Of a DNA stretch of 64,000 nt, positions 15,866-26,408 are shown piece by piece. Numbering within the stretch: the stretch's first letter is position 1; each line of letters begins with the position of its first letter. Below the pieces are notes generated by a model. The model worked only from the letters and a program-made list of their open reading frames with translations. It made no database searches and was not told where the DNA came from. The DNA is from Streptomyces sp. SAI-135 (GTDB lineage Bacteria > Actinomycetota > Actinomycetes > Streptomycetales > Streptomycetaceae): the NCBI RefSeq assembly GCF_029893805.1, contig NZ_JARXYP010000002.1, positions 3,162,001 through 3,226,000 of the forward strand, written 5' to 3'. Made by a program: the position numbers and the translations under genes.

Positions 15866-16792
15866 TCAGACCTTCAGGGCGTCGTACGTCACTCCCGTGA
15901 GCTCCTCCGACGCGGCCCACAGGCGCCGGGACACCCGGTCGTCGCGGGTCCAGGGGGCCCGCCACGAGGGGGCCGGGGAGCCGCGCCATCCCGCCAGGGA
16001 CGGGCCGGTGAAGGAGTCGGGCGCCACGCCGGGGGCGGTGGCCGCGTAGAGGGTGGGCAGGGCCCCGGCGTCGGCGGACTGGGCGAAGAAGCGGTTGCCG
16101 ACCTGCATGAAGCGTTCCGCGGCCCTGCGGCCGGCCATCCTCGGGGCCGCCGTCTGGAGGTTGGTGGCCGCGTACCCGGGATGCGCCGCCGCGGCGATCA
16201 CGTCCGAGCCGTGGGCCGCCAGCCTGCGGGCCAGCTCGTGGACGAAGAGCAGGTTGGCGGTCTTGGAGCGGGCGTAGGCGACCCAGCGCCGGTAGCGGCG
16301 CTCGCTGTTGAGGTCGCCGATGTCGATGTTGGCCAGCGCGTGCATCGTGCTGGACACCGCCACGACCCGCGCGGCGGGGGTCGCGAGGATCGTCGGCAGC
16401 AGCAGACCGGTCAGCGCGAAGTGGCCCAGGTGGTTGGTGCCGAACTGGGTCTCGAAGCCGTCCGCCGTGGTGCCGTACGGCAGCGCCATCACGCCCGCGT
16501 TGTTGACCAGCAGGTCGAGACGACCGTAGGGATAGGCGCTCGCGAACTCCCGTACCGAGGCCAGGTCCGCGAGGTTCAGACGGGCGAACTCGACGTCCGC
16601 CCCCGGGACTTCGCCGGCCAGCCGGTCCCGGGCCTCGACGCCCCGTGTCTCGCTGCGGCAGGCGAGCAGCACGCGGGCTCCCGCGCGGGCGAGTCCGCGC
16701 GCCGCGGCATACCCGATCCCGCTGTTGGCCCCGGTGACGACGGCCACCCGTCCATCCAGCTCGGGAACGTCCTCGACACTCCAGCCCGCCAT
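15866..16792 (-). CDS. SDR-family oxidoreductase, retinol-dehydrogenase-like subgroup
   Basis: This 308-residue enzyme has VAVVTGANSGIGYAAARGL (coenzyme loop), LLVNNAGVM, VVAVSSTMH (catalytic Ser) and a displaced active-site YRRWVAYARSKTANLLFVHEL (Tyr and Lys). TNHLGHFALTGLL is characteristic of the RDH/WW-oxidoreductase-like SDRs common in actinobacteria. The substrate is unknown. The ATG at 16792 has GGAGGGAG 8 nt upstream. The longer open frame lacks a plausible start context. Confidence 0.85.
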   Translation of the reverse strand: MAGWSVEDVPELDGRVAVVTGANSGIGYAAARGLARAGARVLLACRSETRGVEARDRLAGEVPGADVEFARLNLADLASVREFASAYPYGRLDLLVNNAGVMALPYGTTADGFETQFGTNHLGHFALTGLLLPTILATPAARVVAVSSTMHALANIDIGDLNSERRYRRWVAYARSKTANLLFVHELARRLAAHGSDVIAAAAHPGYAATNLQTAAPRMAGRRAAERFMQVGNRFFAQSADAGALPTLYAATAPGVAPDSFTGPSLAGWRGSPAPSWRAPWTRDDRVSRRLWAASEELTGVTYDALKV

Positions 16793-16957
16793 GGCCGGCT
16801 CCCTCCGCAGACGGGGGTGGCTCGTCCAGCCTACGAACGCGACGGCCGGATGTAACGCCGCATGACATGTAATAGTCACGAATCAAACACTCCACCTCCA
16901 TAACCGCGTCGCCGTCAATACGGTCATCCCCTCACGTAACACCGTCAGGGGGACGAG

Positions 16958-17443
16958 ATGACCAACCCGTACGGCACTCAGCCCACGCCGCCGTGGCAGC
17001 CGGCGCCGCCGCCCGCTTTCCGGGCCGCCCCCAAGTGGGCACGGAAGCGGTATGTCCTGCCCGCCCTCGCGGTCGCACTGCTCCTGGGCGTCGGCATAGG
17101 CGCCGGCGACCAGGACAAGGCGACGAACGACGCGAAGCCGGCCGCCGCGCGACCGCAGCCGACGGTCACCGTGACGGCGACCGCGACGGCGACGGCCACC
17201 GTGACCCCGGAGCCGGAACCCGCGGCCACCGTGATCGCCACGAAGACGGTCAAGGTCACCAGGACGGTCACGGCACAGGCCGAGGCGGACACCGGCTCCG
17301 GATCCGACTCGGGTTCCGGCAGCGTCTACTACGCCAACTGCTCCGAGGCCCGAGCCGCCGGTGCCGCGCCGATCCGACGCGGTGAGCCGGGCTACGCCTC
17401 CCACCTCGACCGCGACAACGACGGCGTGGCCTGCGACAGCTGA
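16958..17443 (+). CDS. Membrane-anchored excalibur calcium-binding domain protein
   Basis: This 161-residue protein begins with a proline-rich cytosolic tail (NPYGTQPTPPWQPAPPP). One transmembrane helix (YVLPALAVALLLGVGIGAG) and a Thr/Val/Glu-rich stalk follow. The C-terminal excalibur motif (YYANCSEARAAG ... YASHLDRDNDGVACDS) has the Asp-rich DRDNDGVAC loop and a Cys pair typical of the extracellular calcium-binding module. The stalk DNA is a run of near-repeats (accgtgac-like) and may vary between strains. An envelope role is inferred. Confidence 0.85.
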   Translation: MTNPYGTQPTPPWQPAPPPAFRAAPKWARKRYVLPALAVALLLGVGIGAGDQDKATNDAKPAAARPQPTVTVTATATATATVTPEPEPAATVIATKTVKVTRTVTAQAEADTGSGSDSGSGSVYYANCSEARAAGAAPIRRGEPGYASHLDRDNDGVACDS

Positions 17444-17501
17444 GTGGGGGAATCCTGAAACCGGTACCACCCGCGGCGGGCCCGTACGCCAGGATGTGCA
17501 C

Positions 17502-18059
17502 ATGACACGAAACGCGCGCGCTCTCCTCGCTCTGTCGCTGCTGCCGGTCCTGCTGACGGGATGCGGCGCGGACAAGGCGAGCGGGACGGGAGGGGCGGCC
17601 GCCGACGGCGCCGGGCTCGCTGCCGCCGCCGAGGACTGGGGTGTCGAGCCGGAGCTCGTCTACGTCACCGAGGTCTCCGGCTACACCGTGTTCCCGGCGT
17701 CGGTCGGCGCGTACGGGGACGGTGAGTTCGCCGCCGCCTACCGGTCCGACAAGGGGTCCACGCGGATCGGCCTCTTCGCCGACCACAGCACACTGACGGC
17801 CGGCAACTGCGCCGAGCAGCCGCTCGGCGCCGACGCGCTCAAGCCGGTCACCTGCGAACGGGACGGCAAGGCCTGGTACCGCACGGCGGGCGGGGTCCAC
17901 GAGTACGCGGTGCCCCGCGACGGTGTCGTGGTACGGCTCATCGCCGACAAGAAGAAGGTCGACCGCTCCGCCCTGCGCGAGGCGGCCGAGGCGGTCCACC
18001 GCCCGTCCGACGCCGAGCTGGCCGCACTGCGGCCGGCCGGGGACGGCTCGAACGCCTGA
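17502..18059 (+). CDS. Small secreted lipoprotein of unknown function
   Basis: This 185-residue protein has a lipobox (ALLALSLLPVLLTGCGADKA, lipidated Cys near residue 21). The rest is hydrophilic, with two further Cys (TAGNCAEQP and VTCERDGK) that could form a disulfide. No enzyme motif is seen. It should be anchored on the outer face of the membrane. The gene lies 58 nt after the excalibur gene in the same direction and may share its transcript. Confidence 0.8.
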   Translation: MTRNARALLALSLLPVLLTGCGADKASGTGGAAADGAGLAAAAEDWGVEPELVYVTEVSGYTVFPASVGAYGDGEFAAAYRSDKGSTRIGLFADHSTLTAGNCAEQPLGADALKPVTCERDGKAWYRTAGGVHEYAVPRDGVVVRLIADKKKVDRSALREAAEAVHRPSDAELAALRPAGDGSNA

Positions 18060-18074
18060 GAGACCGCTTCAGTC

Positions 18075-18244
18075 CTCTCGACCAGGCCGATGTCCTGCGC
18101 CACCTCGCGGAACGGGCGGACGAGTTGCTCCCGGGCGTCCTCGGGGACGTGGGTGAGCAGGAAGCCGACCGGCTCCACGATCGTGGTGGCGACGTCCGGG
18201 GCGATCTCTTCGTCCTGCGGCTTCGCCAAAAGAAGGGGCGGCAC
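18075..18244 (-). pseudogene. Orphan coding remnant of unknown family
   Basis: On the minus strand a frame from the GTG at 18244 gives a protein-like stretch (PDVATTIVEPVGFLLTHVP, then EDAREQLVRPFREVAQDIGL). It then continues without a stop into the antisense of the lipoprotein gene and loses protein character. It starts inside a strong hairpin and has no visible ribosome-binding site. The simplest reading is a decayed C-terminal fragment. I do not recognise the family. Confidence 0.3.
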
Positions 18245-18270
18245 CCCCGCACAAGGGTGCCGCCCCTTCT
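18231..18270. terminator. Perfect 16-bp hairpin
   Basis: AGAAGGGGCGGCACCC pairs with its exact complement across an 8-nt loop. The arms are flanked by A-rich and T-rich ends, so it could terminate in either direction. It lies between the lipoprotein gene and ppdK. Confidence 0.8.
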
Positions 18271-18278
18271 CTTCGTGA

Positions 18279-18330
18279 TCCGGAACCGCCGCCCATCGGA
18301 TGAGGGTCGGGGACGGGCGGCGGTTCCGGA
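18279..18330. terminator. Second perfect 16-bp hairpin, end of ppdK
   Basis: TCCGGAACCGCCGCCC pairs exactly with its complement across a 20-nt loop, 21 nt downstream of the ppdK stop. It is the likely ppdK terminator, with the hairpin at 18231 as back-up or for the opposite strand. Confidence 0.75.
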
Positions 18331-18350
18331 GTCGCCGTGGCCGTCAGGGC

Positions 18351-21071
<2,721 letters not shown>

Positions 21072-21121
21072 GGGTCTCGACTCCCTCGAGGACGCGGTGG
21101 CTGCCCTGACGGCGAGGAACA

Positions 21122-21171
21122 TACCCAGATCGAAGGCGTCTGGGTACGTCTACTCGGGCGTCATACGCCCG
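21122..21171 (-). promoter_or_regulatory. Two inverted repeats in the ppdK upstream region
   Basis: TACCCAGA-N9-TCTGGGTA (21122-21146) and CGGGCGT-CAT-ACGCCCG (21155-21171) are both perfect and lie 51-100 nt upstream of the ppdK start. They could be RNA hairpins in the leader or operator sites. No promoter was assigned with certainty. Confidence 0.35.
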
Positions 21172-21274
21172 TAACCAGCCGTCCGCCAGCGGATCGAAAG
21201 TCAAAGCTTGGCAAGCGACACGGGCCCGATGTTTTCACTTCTTGAACGCAACAACCCCCATCGACCGCCAGAAC

Positions 21275-21388
21275 CGCTCATTTGAGCGGCGTGGGGCACG
21301 CCTGATTTCGATCGATGAACGATCAAGGGGTGGCACTGAGTGCCACCCCTTGGAGAAGTGCAGTCGCCCAAGATCCGCTCATCTGAGC
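21275..21388. repeat. Twin palindromes in the ppdK-ROK gap
   Basis: CGCTCATTTGAGC (21275-21287) and CGCTCATCTGAGC (21376-21388) are nearly identical palindromes 101 bp apart. The 406-nt gap 21072-21477 holds these, the two inverted repeats near ppdK and the ROK-gene terminator. I see no gene in it. Confidence 0.4.
21324..21352 (-). terminator. Terminator downstream of the ROK gene
   Basis: CAAGGGGTGGCACT and AGTGCCACCCCTTG are perfectly complementary with almost no spacer; a real loop would open 3-5 nt. It lies 125 nt after the ROK stop on the minus strand. Confidence 0.65.
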
Positions 21389-21477
21389 CCGACCCTTATC
21401 AAGCGTGGCGAGAATCACGCTGCCACAGCGCGCCGGATTTCACCATGCGGACGGGTCCCGAGACCGCAACACGGGCG

Positions 21478-22680
21478 TCACACGCCCATGGCCAGCAGCC
21501 GCTCCTCGACCCGCTCGGGCGCGTACAGGTGCTCCACCACCAGCGCACCCGCCCCGACCAGCCCCGCCCGCTCCCCCAGCCGCGAGGTCACCACCTCCAG
21601 GCGGGCGGTGGAGCGCGGCAGCGCCCGCTGGTACAGCAGCTCACGCACGCCGGTGAGGAAGGGAGTTCCGGCCAGATCTCCGGCGATCATCAGCACCCCG
21701 GGGTTCAGCAGGGTCACGACCGTCGCCAGGACGTCCCCGACGTGCCGCCCCGCCTCGCGCGCGAGCGCGGCCGCCTCGGGATGCCCCGAGGCCAGCAGGT
21801 CCCGTACGTCCGAGCCCGAGGCCGCCGGCACCCCGGCCGCAGCCAGCCGACGGGCCACGGCACCGCCGCTCGCGACGGCCGCGAGACAGCCGTAGGACCC
21901 GCACCGGCACAGTGCCTCCGCGCCCGCGGGCACCCGGATGTGGCCCAGGTCGCCCGCGCCGCCGTCGATGCCCCGGTAGACCGAGCCGTCGACCACGACT
22001 CCGGCGCCGATGCCGGTCGAGACCTTGACCAGCACGAACGCCGAGCAGTCGGGATACGCGGTGCGCTGTTCGCCGTACGCCATGAGGTTGGCGTCGTTGT
22101 CGACGAGCACGGGGACCGGGCCGGCCCCGGTGTGCTCGGTGAACGACCTGGCGAGGCGGCCTCTTATGTCGTAGCCGTCCCAGCCGGGCATGATCGGCGG
22201 CTGCACCACCCGGCCGCTCTCCAGGTCGACCGGGCCCGGCACGGCGAGCCCGATCCCGCAGGCCTCCTCCGCCCGGTGGCCGGCCTTCTCCAGCAGTTCC
22301 GCGAACCAGCGCCCCAGCTCGCCGAGCACGGCGTCGGGGCCGTCCTCGATGACCAGGGTGCCGCTGTGCTCGGCGAGGATCTCGCCGGTCAGCGAGAGCA
22401 CGGCCGCGCGCGCGTGCCGGGTCTCCAGGTCGGCCGCGAGGACGACGGCGTGGGCGTCGTCGAACTCCAGGGTGATGGAGGGACGGCCGCCCAGCGGGGA
22501 GTCGACGGGACCCCCGGCGCCCTCGCGGAGCCAGCCCGCACGGAAGAGGCGGTCGAGGCGCTGGCCGACGGTCGCCCGGGACAGTCCGGTGGCCTGCTGG
22601 AGCGCGCCGCGCGTGACGGCACGCCCGCTGCGGACCAGTTCGAGCAGATCTCCGGCGCCGGTCTGACTCCGTCCACCCAT
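21478..22680 (-). CDS. ROK family transcriptional regulator
   Basis: This 400-residue protein starts with a winged helix (DLLELVRSGRAVTRGALQQATGLSRATVGQRLDRL). The ROK sugar-kinase-like domain follows, with GIGLAVPGPVD, PVLVDNDANLMAYGE, VKVSTGIGAGVVVDG and the zinc motif GHIRVPAGAEALCRCGSYGCL (CxCGxxGC). ROK regulators respond to sugars or sugar phosphates. The ATG at 22680 has AAGGGGG 5-6 nt upstream. It is divergent from the glycosidase operon, and a 17-bp palindrome in the shared gap is the likely operator. Confidence 0.88.
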   Translation of the reverse strand: MGGRSQTGAGDLLELVRSGRAVTRGALQQATGLSRATVGQRLDRLFRAGWLREGAGGPVDSPLGGRPSITLEFDDAHAVVLAADLETRHARAAVLSLTGEILAEHSGTLVIEDGPDAVLGELGRWFAELLEKAGHRAEEACGIGLAVPGPVDLESGRVVQPPIMPGWDGYDIRGRLARSFTEHTGAGPVPVLVDNDANLMAYGEQRTAYPDCSAFVLVKVSTGIGAGVVVDGSVYRGIDGGAGDLGHIRVPAGAEALCRCGSYGCLAAVASGGAVARRLAAAGVPAASGSDVRDLLASGHPEAAALAREAGRHVGDVLATVVTLLNPGVLMIAGDLAGTPFLTGVRELLYQRALPRSTARLEVVTSRLGERAGLVGAGALVVEHLYAPERVEERLLAMGV

Positions 22681-22758
22681 GCGCACCCCCTTGTGTTTCT
22701 CAACTCTGCATTACATATTGGGTTTTGCGTGTTAAATAGACGTAACCCTACGGTAGCC

Positions 22759-22775
22759 CTGACCGAACCGGTCAG
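22759..22775 (+). promoter_or_regulatory. Operator-like palindrome between ROK gene and glycosidase operon
   Basis: CTGACCG-AAC-CGGTCAG is a perfect 7-3-7 palindrome 25 nt upstream of the glycosidase start. It is the natural candidate for the divergent ROK regulator. Confidence 0.5.
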
Positions 22776-22800
22776 CCACACGTCTTTCGGGGAGCCCCGA

Positions 22801-24285
22801 GTGGATCGCACTGCCCAGCTCGTCACCCTTTCCGCGGAACGCTCGATCGCATACGATCCGCCGGTTTCGTCACATCCCCTGCACGTCGGGGCGGCGAGGG
22901 TGCTGGAGGGCAACTGGACCGGCACCTCCACGGTGCCCTCGCGGGGTCTGTACCCGCACCAGTGGTCCTGGGACTCCGCGTTCATCGCGATCGGCCTGCG
23001 CCACCTCTCGCCGCTGCGGGCCCAGACCGAGCTGGAGACCCTGCTCGCGGCCCAGTGGGGCGACGGGCGCGTCCCGCACATCGTCTTCAACCCCTCCGTA
23101 CCGCTCGACGCGTACTTCCCGAGCCCCGACTTCTGGCGCTCCTCCACCGCGGGGCGCGGAGCGGGCGCCCCGCGCACCGTACAGACGTCCGGCATCGTGC
23201 AGCCACCGGTCCACGCCCTGGCCGCGTGGCTGGTGCACCGGGCCGACCCCGGGCTGTCCCGGGCGCGCGGTTTCCTGGCCCGGGTGTACCCGCGGCTGGC
23301 CGCCTGGCACCGCTATCTGCTGCACCGCCGGGACATGGGCGGCGGCGGACTCGCGTCCGTCGTGCACCCGTGGGAACAGGGTATGGACAACAGCCCCGCC
23401 TGGGACCTCCCGCTCTCCCGCGTTACGCCGGCCCCGGCCCGCTCCTTCCGCCGCGCCGACCTCGACCACGGGGCGGCCGAGGACCGGCCGACGGACCTGG
23501 ACTACGGACGGTACGTACGGCTGGCGACGGATTACCGGGATGCCGGATACAGGGATGGGCTGGGCGGGGGGCAGGGGGTTGGGCCGGGCGGGGGACATGA
23601 GGTTGGGCCGGGGGCCGGTGTCGGCGGCTTCGCCGTCGAGGATCCCGCCTTCAACGCGCTGCTCATCGCCTCCGAGCACGCCCTCGCCCGGATCGCCGCC
23701 GAGCTGGGTGCCCCCGGCACGGCCCGGCACGCCCGCGCGGAGCGCCTCACGGCGGCGCTGGTGGAGCGGCTGTGGGACCCGGCGAGCGGGATGTTCCTGT
23801 GCCGGGACCTCAGGGCCCCCGCCCCGGACGGGCGCGGCGCGCTGATCCCCGAGCGCGGTGTGTCCGGTCTGATCCCGCTGCTGCTGCCCGGCCTGCCGCG
23901 GGACCTGGTCTCGACGCTCGTGGGCACCGCCTGCGGCCCCCGTTTCGGGCTGGGCACCACCACCCGCCTGCTGCCCAGCTACGACCTGCTCGGCGAGGCC
24001 TTCGACCCGCACCGCTACTGGCGCGGCCCGGCCTGGTTCAACACCGCGTGGCTCGTGGAGCGCGGGCTGCGCACCCAGGGGGAGCTTCAGCGGGCCGACG
24101 CCCTGCGGCAGTCGGTCCTCGAACTCGCCGGGGCCACCGGCTTCGCGGAGTACGTCGACCCGTACACCGGCGAGGCCTGCGGCGCGACCGGCTTCAGCTG
24201 GACCGCCGCGCTCGCGCTCGACCTGCTCCACAGCGAAACCTCAGGCACGGCGGACATGGGACTCAAGGGAGGGGACCGGCGATGA
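22801..24285 (+). CDS. GH63-like alpha-glycosidase, resembles glucosylglycerate/mannosylglycerate hydrolase
   Basis: This 494-residue (alpha/alpha)6-barrel enzyme has LYPHQWSWDSAFIAIGL, AQWGDGRVPHIVFNP, TSGIVQPPVHALAAW and HPWEQGMDNSPAWD (Asp196, candidate general acid). FDPHRYWRGPAWFNTAWLVE and YVDPYTGEACGATG (Glu458, candidate base) complete the site. These blocks match actinobacterial glucosylglycerate hydrolases; trehalase-like relatives are an alternative. Residues near 253-278 are a glycine-rich insertion (GQGVGPGGGHEVGPGAGVGG) encoded by a short G-rich duplication. The GTG start follows GGGGAG, and the gene overlaps the debranching-enzyme gene by 4 bp. Confidence 0.8.
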   Translation: MDRTAQLVTLSAERSIAYDPPVSSHPLHVGAARVLEGNWTGTSTVPSRGLYPHQWSWDSAFIAIGLRHLSPLRAQTELETLLAAQWGDGRVPHIVFNPSVPLDAYFPSPDFWRSSTAGRGAGAPRTVQTSGIVQPPVHALAAWLVHRADPGLSRARGFLARVYPRLAAWHRYLLHRRDMGGGGLASVVHPWEQGMDNSPAWDLPLSRVTPAPARSFRRADLDHGAAEDRPTDLDYGRYVRLATDYRDAGYRDGLGGGQGVGPGGGHEVGPGAGVGGFAVEDPAFNALLIASEHALARIAAELGAPGTARHARAERLTAALVERLWDPASGMFLCRDLRAPAPDGRGALIPERGVSGLIPLLLPGLPRDLVSTLVGTACGPRFGLGTTTRLLPSYDLLGEAFDPHRYWRGPAWFNTAWLVERGLRTQGELQRADALRQSVLELAGATGFAEYVDPYTGEACGATGFSWTAALALDLLHSETSGTADMGLKGGDRR

Positions 24286-26219
24286 CGGACCGGCATCATC
24301 TGCTCGTTCACGGTGGGACGTTCGCCGCCGTGGGGGACGGCGGGGACATCAGCGGAGTCCGCAACGGCAGCTCACCGGACGGCTTGTTCGTCCGCGACGC
24401 CCGGCATCTGAGCCGCTGGCAGCTCACGGTCGACGGAGCGGTCCCGGAGGCCCTGTCGCCGGTCGCCGACGGCGACGCAGCGCGCTGTGTCCTGGTCCCG
24501 CGAGGCGGCCGCCAGGAGCCCCCCGCGTACACCCTGTTCCGTGAACAGGCGGTGGGCGACGGCTCGTTCGTCGAGTCCCTCCGGGTCACCAGCAACCGCC
24601 CGGTGCCGACGACGGTACGGCTCGCGGTCACCGCGGACGCCGACTTCACCGACCAGTTCGAGCTGCGCTCCGACCACCGTACGTACACCAAGACCGGCGC
24701 CACCCGCACCCGTGAAGTCCTCGACGACGGCGTGGAGTTCGGCTACCAGCGCCGCGAATGGCGTTCCTTCACGACGGTGACGGCCGACCCCGCGCCGGAC
24801 GCCGTCGAGGAGACGGGCACCGGAGCCAGGCGCCTGGTCTGGACGCTCGACCTGGAACCGCACGGCACGGCCGAGCTGACCCTGCGTGTGATGGCCCGCC
24901 CGCACGGCGACAAGCGGGCCCGCCGGGTGCCGATCTCGCCGGCCGCGCTCAACCGGCAACTCCTCGCGATGGAAGGGGAGTTCGTGGAGGGCGTGGCCTT
25001 CCCGACCGGTTGGCCGGAGCTGGCGGCCGCCTGTGCCCGCGGTCTCGCCGACCTCGCCTCGCTCCAGGTCCCGGCGACCGGCCCGGACGGCGAGGAACTG
25101 CGCGTCCCGGCCGCCGGAGCCCCCTGGTTCCTCACCCTCCTGGGCCGGGACGCCCTGCTCACCTCGCTCTTCGCCCTGCCCTACCGCCCCCGGCTGGCGG
25201 CCGCGACCCTTCCCGCGCTCGCGGCGACCCAGGCCACCGAGACGGGCGCGGCCTCCGTGGCCCAGCCCGGCAAGATCGTGCACGAGGTGCGGCACGGGGA
25301 GCTCGCGCACTTCGAGCAGGTGCCGTACGGCCGCTACTACGGCTCGGTCGACGCGACCCCGCTGTTCCTCGTCCTGCTCGGCGCCTACGTGGAGCAGACC
25401 GGGGACGCTGCCCTGGCCCGGCGCCTGGAGCCGCACGCCCGGGCCGCGATCGGCTGGATGCTCGACCACGGCGGCCTCACCTCGCGCGGCTACCTCGTCT
25501 ACCGCGCCGACCAGGGCGGCCTCGCCAACCAGAACTGGAAGGACTCCCCCGGGTCGATCTGCGGCGCCGACGGGAGCCGCCCGACCGGCCCGGTGATGGC
25601 GGCGGGCGCCCAGGGCTACGCGTACGACGCGCTGCGCCGGACCGCGTGGGTCGCCCGCACGGTGTGGGGGGACGAGACGTACGCGGCGCTCCTCGAACAG
25701 GCCGCGGCGGACCTGCGCGACCGGTTCCAGCGGGACTTCTGGATGCCGGACCGCTCCTTCCCGGCCCTCGCGCTGGACGGGAAGGGCCGGCAGGTCGACG
25801 CGCTGGCCTCCGACGCCGGGCATCTGCTGTGGTCCGGGCTGCTCGACAAGGAGTACGGCGAGCTGGTGGGCCGACGCCTGCTCGAACCGGACTTCTTCTC
25901 GGGCTGGGGGGTGCGCACCCTGGCCTCGGGCCAGCCGGCCTACCACCCGCTCTCCTACCACCGGGGTTCGGTGTGGCCGCACGACAACGCGCTGATCACG
26001 CTGGGTCTCGCCCGCTACGGGCTGCACGACGAGGCCCGCGCGGTGGCGCACGGCCTGGTGGACGCGGCCACGGCGACCGGGCACCGGTTGCCGGAGGTCC
26101 TGGCGGGATACGGGCGGGAGTCCCACGGCGAGCCGGTGCCGTATCCGCACGCGTGTGTGCGGGAGGCGCGGTCTGCGGCAGCGCCTCTTGCCCTGCTGAC
26201 GGCGGTCGGCGGCGCGTAG
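24282..26219 (+). CDS. Glycogen-debranching / amylo-alpha-1,6-glucosidase family protein
   Basis: This 645-residue protein has the N-terminal debranching beta-domain (GGTFAAVGDGGDISGVRNGS, PDGLFVRDARHLSRWQLTVDG). A C-terminal (alpha/alpha)6 catalytic barrel follows (PWFLTLLGRDALLTSLFALPY, GRYYGSVDATPLFLVLLGAY, NQNWKDSPGSI, YHRGSVWPHDNALITLGLARY). Members remove alpha-1,6 glucosyl branches or related alpha-glucosides. The ATGA overlap with the upstream glycosidase shows translational coupling, so the two enzymes probably degrade the same cytoplasmic glucan or compatible solute under ROK control. There is no signal peptide. Confidence 0.85.
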   Translation: MTDRHHLLVHGGTFAAVGDGGDISGVRNGSSPDGLFVRDARHLSRWQLTVDGAVPEALSPVADGDAARCVLVPRGGRQEPPAYTLFREQAVGDGSFVESLRVTSNRPVPTTVRLAVTADADFTDQFELRSDHRTYTKTGATRTREVLDDGVEFGYQRREWRSFTTVTADPAPDAVEETGTGARRLVWTLDLEPHGTAELTLRVMARPHGDKRARRVPISPAALNRQLLAMEGEFVEGVAFPTGWPELAAACARGLADLASLQVPATGPDGEELRVPAAGAPWFLTLLGRDALLTSLFALPYRPRLAAATLPALAATQATETGAASVAQPGKIVHEVRHGELAHFEQVPYGRYYGSVDATPLFLVLLGAYVEQTGDAALARRLEPHARAAIGWMLDHGGLTSRGYLVYRADQGGLANQNWKDSPGSICGADGSRPTGPVMAAGAQGYAYDALRRTAWVARTVWGDETYAALLEQAAADLRDRFQRDFWMPDRSFPALALDGKGRQVDALASDAGHLLWSGLLDKEYGELVGRRLLEPDFFSGWGVRTLASGQPAYHPLSYHRGSVWPHDNALITLGLARYGLHDEARAVAHGLVDAATATGHRLPEVLAGYGRESHGEPVPYPHACVREARSAAAPLALLTAVGGA

Positions 26220-26275
26220 CGCTCCGCGGGTGAGGCCGTGGGGCACAGGCGGCCCCGCGCCCCCGAAAAGCTGTT

Positions 26276-26307
26276 GGCCAGGCATTTGCCCGGTGTTTGC
26301 CCTGGCC
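26276..26307 (+). terminator. Candidate terminator after the glycosidase operon
   Basis: GGCCAGG and CCTGGCC form a 7-bp inverted repeat across an 18-nt spacer that also contains a TTTGCCC direct repeat, 57 nt after the stop. It is weaker than other hairpins in the window. Confidence 0.35.
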
Positions 26308-26408
26308 GGTGAACTGAGGCTCGCAGTGGGCCGTACGGGACTGTGGCGGATCCGAGACCCCCTTCTACGGGTCCGCCTTCCACCAGGACCGTATGGAAGG
26401 ACCCTCGG

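Noticed and set aside
15866..16792. Second-strand gene overlapping the SDR (long frames on both strands)
   Set aside because: Only the minus frame has the TGxxxGIG, NNAG and YxxxK motifs.
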